Below, piece by piece: positions 62,135-64,000 of a DNA stretch of 64,000 nucleotides. Positions within the stretch are counted from its first letter, which is position 1, and each line of letters begins with the position of its first letter. The translations under genes were made by a program, and so were the position numbers. Origin of the DNA: Wenxinia marina DSM 24838 (GTDB lineage: Bacteria; Pseudomonadota; Alphaproteobacteria; Rhodobacterales; Rhodobacteraceae); assembly GCF_000379485.1 (NCBI RefSeq), contig NZ_KB902278.1, forward strand, positions 1 to 64,000. Direction: 5' to 3'. Under the pieces are notes generated by a model, which saw only the letters and a program-made list of their open reading frames with translations, made no database searches and was not told the DNA's origin.

Positions 62135-62436
62135 TCCCCGGAGAGATCGAGACGGCGGCGGGCGACATCGCCCTCAACGAGGGGCGCGAGGCGATCGTGC
62201 TGATGGTGGCGAACACCGGCGACCGGCCGGTGCAGGTGGGCAGCCACTACCACTTCGCCGAGACGAACCCCGCGCTCGACTTCGACCGCGACGCCGCCCG
62301 CGGCCGGCGGCTCGACATCGCCGCCGGCACCGCCGTCCGGTTCGAGCCGGGGCAGAGCCGCGAGGTGCGCCTGATCGGGATCGGCGGCGCGCGGCGCATA
62401 TACGGCTTCAACGGCCGCGTCATGGGCGACCTCTGA
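62131..62436 (+). CDS. ureB: Urease subunit beta
   Basis: 101 aa, normal size. It starts [20 protein letters not shown] and contains [24 protein letters not shown] and a C-terminal [23 protein letters not shown] precedes the ATG. The catalytic alpha subunit gene (ureC) does not follow directly; the next 1.5 kb holds other genes. Confidence 0.97.
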   Translation: MIPGEIETAAGDIALNEGREAIVLMVANTGDRPVQVGSHYHFAETNPALDFDRDAARGRRLDIAAGTAVRFEPGQSREVRLIGIGGARRIYGFNGRVMGDL

Positions 62437-62523
62437 CATAGCCTTGCGCGACACCGCGAAGCGGGTGTTCAGTGGGCGAACGGGCCGCCGGAAGAGCCCG
62501 CCAGCGACAGTGGAGAAGCCGCC

Positions 62524-63336
62524 ATGTGCAACGCCTGCCTCATCGAGAACGTCAAGCGCGAGACCCTGTCGCGCCGCCAGCTCTTCACCGGCGCCGCCGC
62601 GGTCGGCGCGGCCAGCGTCGCCGCCGGGCTGATGAGCGCCAGGCCGCTGCTGGCGCAGGCGTCGGGGCGGATCGTCGACCTGACCCACACCTACGACGAG
62701 ACGTTCCCCACCTTCTCCGGCGAGCCCGGCATCGTCTACGACAAGGTCTACGACCTCGCCGCGGACGGCTACAACCTCTACAAGCTGACCATCGACGAGC
62801 ATACCGGCACCCACATCGACGCGCCGATGCACTTCTCCGCCGACGGCAACTCGGTCGACGAGATCCCCGTCGAGTCCCTCATGTGCCCGCTCTGCGTCGT
62901 CGACATCTCGGCCAAGGCGAGCGAGGATCCCAACGCGATGGTGGAGCCCGAGGACATCGAGGCCTGGACCAGCGCGAACGGCGACCTGCCCGAGGGCGCG
63001 CTGGTGGCGATGCACAGCGGCTGGGCGGCGAAGGTCGGCGACGAAAGCTTCCGCGGCGACGGCACCAACCTGGCCTTCCCCGGCTTCTCCAAGGCCGCGA
63101 CGGACCTGCTGATGGAGGCGGGCGCCGGTGCGATCGGGGTGGACACGCTGTCGCTCGACCCCGGCAACTCGGCCGACTTCGCGGTGCACTATTCGTGGCT
63201 GCCGTCGGGCCGGTTCGGGATCGAGTGCCTGACCGGCCTCGACCAGGTTCCGGCGACCGGCGCCACGGCCATCGTCGGCGCGCCGAAGCACCGCGGCGGA
63301 ACCGGCGGGCCCGGCCGGGTGTTCGCGCTGCTGTGA
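62524..63336 (+). CDS. Exported cyclase family protein (kynurenine formamidase-like)
   Basis: 270 aa. A Tat-type signal (SRRQLFTGAAAVGAASVAAG, about 17-36) indicates export in folded form. The cyclase domain carries the metal motif HTGTHIDAPMHF (about 93-104) and a later GVDTLSLDPG. Relatives hydrolyse N-formylkynurenine or cyclic amides; the substrate here is unknown. GGAGAAG precedes the ATG. Its stop overlaps the next GTG. Confidence 0.88.
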   Translation: MCNACLIENVKRETLSRRQLFTGAAAVGAASVAAGLMSARPLLAQASGRIVDLTHTYDETFPTFSGEPGIVYDKVYDLAADGYNLYKLTIDEHTGTHIDAPMHFSADGNSVDEIPVESLMCPLCVVDISAKASEDPNAMVEPEDIEAWTSANGDLPEGALVAMHSGWAAKVGDESFRGDGTNLAFPGFSKAATDLLMEAGAGAIGVDTLSLDPGNSADFAVHYSWLPSGRFGIECLTGLDQVPATGATAIVGAPKHRGGTGGPGRVFALL

Positions 63337-63641
63337 GCAAGCCGCTGTTTCCCTTCACCGCGTGGATGGAGCCCTGGATCCAAGGCTCCATGATGATCGC
63401 CGAGGCACAGGGTGTCATCGCGATGCGGATATGGGGCCTTGCCGGCATGTGGCCGGTGGTGGCGGACGAGAGCCGGCGCATGGTGACGGAGAAGGGCCCC
63501 GCCTTCGCCGAGGCCGCGGCGGCCGCGACCGCCGCCGCGATGGCGCTGCAGACGGGGCCGCAGGTGGCGATGGCGACGCTGAAGCCGATCCGCAAGCTGA
63601 CCCGCGCCAACCACCGTCGCCTTTCGGGGGGCAAACGCTGA
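63333..63641 (+). CDS. Small Ala/Met-rich protein (Rhodobacterales 'antifreeze'-annotated, phasin-like family)
   Basis: 102 aa, mainly helical. The pattern PFTAWMEPWIQGSMMIAEAQ with VIAMRIWGLAGMWP, then AEAAAAATAAAMALQTGP and a basic tail KPIRKLTRANHRRL, recalls a small roseobacter family often named antifreeze protein by automated pipelines. The amphipathic alanine helices resemble phasins; function unknown. The GTG start overlaps the cyclase stop (GTGA) and its stop overlaps the next ATG. Confidence 0.7.
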   Translation: MSKPLFPFTAWMEPWIQGSMMIAEAQGVIAMRIWGLAGMWPVVADESRRMVTEKGPAFAEAAAAATAAAMALQTGPQVAMATLKPIRKLTRANHRRLSGGKR

Positions 63642-64000
63642 TGGCGACGCTCCGGCCGCTGTCCGACGATGAGGCGTCGCCCGAGGCGCGCGCCGTCTTC
63701 GACGCGATCCGCACCGCCCGCGGCACCGACTTCGTCAACGCCTTCTGGCGCACGCTCGCCCACGACCCGCCGCGGCTGAGGGCGGTGTGGGAGCAGCTGT
63801 CGGCCGTCATGGCGCCGGGCGCGCTCGACCCGCTGGTGAAGGAGATGGTCTACGTCGCCGTCTCCACCGCCAACGGCTGCGCCTACTGCGTCCACTCCCA
63901 CACCGCGGCGGCGAAGGGGAAGGGCATGACGGAGGCGCAGCATGCCGAGCTGCTGTCGGTGATCGGGATGGCCGCACAGACCAACGCGCTGGTGACGGCG
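63641..64000 (+). CDS. AhpD-like carboxymuconolactone decarboxylase family protein (partial)
   Basis: 120 residues visible; the gene runs off the window end. The AhpD redox motif CAYCVHSHTAAA (consensus CxxCxxxH) lies near residue 82. Such proteins act as alkylhydroperoxidases or are repurposed. It overlaps the preceding stop by 1 nt (TGATG) and is thus part of the same operon as the cyclase. Confidence 0.9.
   Translation, partial: MATLRPLSDDEASPEARAVFDAIRTARGTDFVNAFWRTLAHDPPRLRAVWEQLSAVMAPGALDPLVKEMVYVAVSTANGCAYCVHSHTAAAKGKGMTEAQHAELLSVIGMAAQTNALVTA

Overview
The window is a stretch of high-GC (about 70%) alphaproteobacterial chromosome, most likely from the order Rhodobacterales (roseobacter or Paracoccus relatives). 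The evidence is the pheA/cycM divergent pair with a membrane-anchored cytochrome c, a trcR (DUF1013) gene, a class I lysyl-tRNA synthetase, the urease gene order with an extra gene between ureA and ureB, the alphaproteobacterial-type che operon, and GC-rich intergenic palindromes. There is no prophage, CRISPR array, insertion sequence or tRNA gene that I can support. Codon use looks uniform throughout.

Layout. Positions 1-405 hold the end of an rRNA operon (23S 3' end and 5S). From 522 to 7011 a tightly coupled minus-strand chemotaxis operon reads cheS-like STAS gene, cheY, cheA, cheW, cheR, second cheY, a small DxxxQ protein (predicted CheY-P phosphatase, CheT/CheZ-like), a possible 17-codon leader, cheB and cheD. 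From 7.1 to 23.4 kb come housekeeping genes: gnd, a Kef-type antiporter, an orphan YnjB-like binding protein, RNase T2, trcR, a methyltransferase, recR, ybaB, dnaX, a DUF202 protein, a Ca2+/cation antiporter, a dual-specificity phosphatase, rsgA, the SRP RNA, an SDR and an rRNA methyltransferase. From 23.5 to 26.2 kb lies an NMT1/THI5-type ABC importer, followed by a 5'-nucleotidase/CpdB-family enzyme, nudC, an SRPBCC protein, pheA and cycM. From 31.7 to 37.7 kb is a complete yejABEF peptide importer.

From 37.9 to 49.0 kb lies a HisKA_2 histidine kinase and then a reductive pyrimidine/hydantoin catabolism locus: rutR, a near-perfect RutR operator, an N-carbamoyl amidohydrolase, dihydropyrimidinase and a two-permease ABC importer. 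Small lipoprotein, secreted-protein, aldolase and GIY-YIG genes are interspersed. From 49.2 to 53.9 kb is an envelope polysaccharide group (galE, CapD-like dehydratase, sugar-1-phosphate transferase, CDP-alcohol phosphotransferase). The last part holds a TerB-like protein, lysK, a CHAD protein, DUF4864, a beta-helix GH28-related protein and the beginning of a urease operon (ureD, ureA, HD hydrolase, ureB). A cyclase, a small alanine-rich protein and an AhpD-like protein then run off the window end; ureC is not in view.

The most unusual signals are: a family of oriented GC-rich palindromes that occur as inverted pairs, one of which encloses a single-domain GIY-YIG nuclease gene, which would fit a REP-like mobile unit; the DxxxQ protein and leader ORF in the chemotaxis operon together with a CheB whose receiver has lost its phospho-acceptor; a ppGpp-hydrolase-like HD gene inside the urease operon; and an 11-codon ORF with a perfect ribosome binding site next to the SRP RNA.
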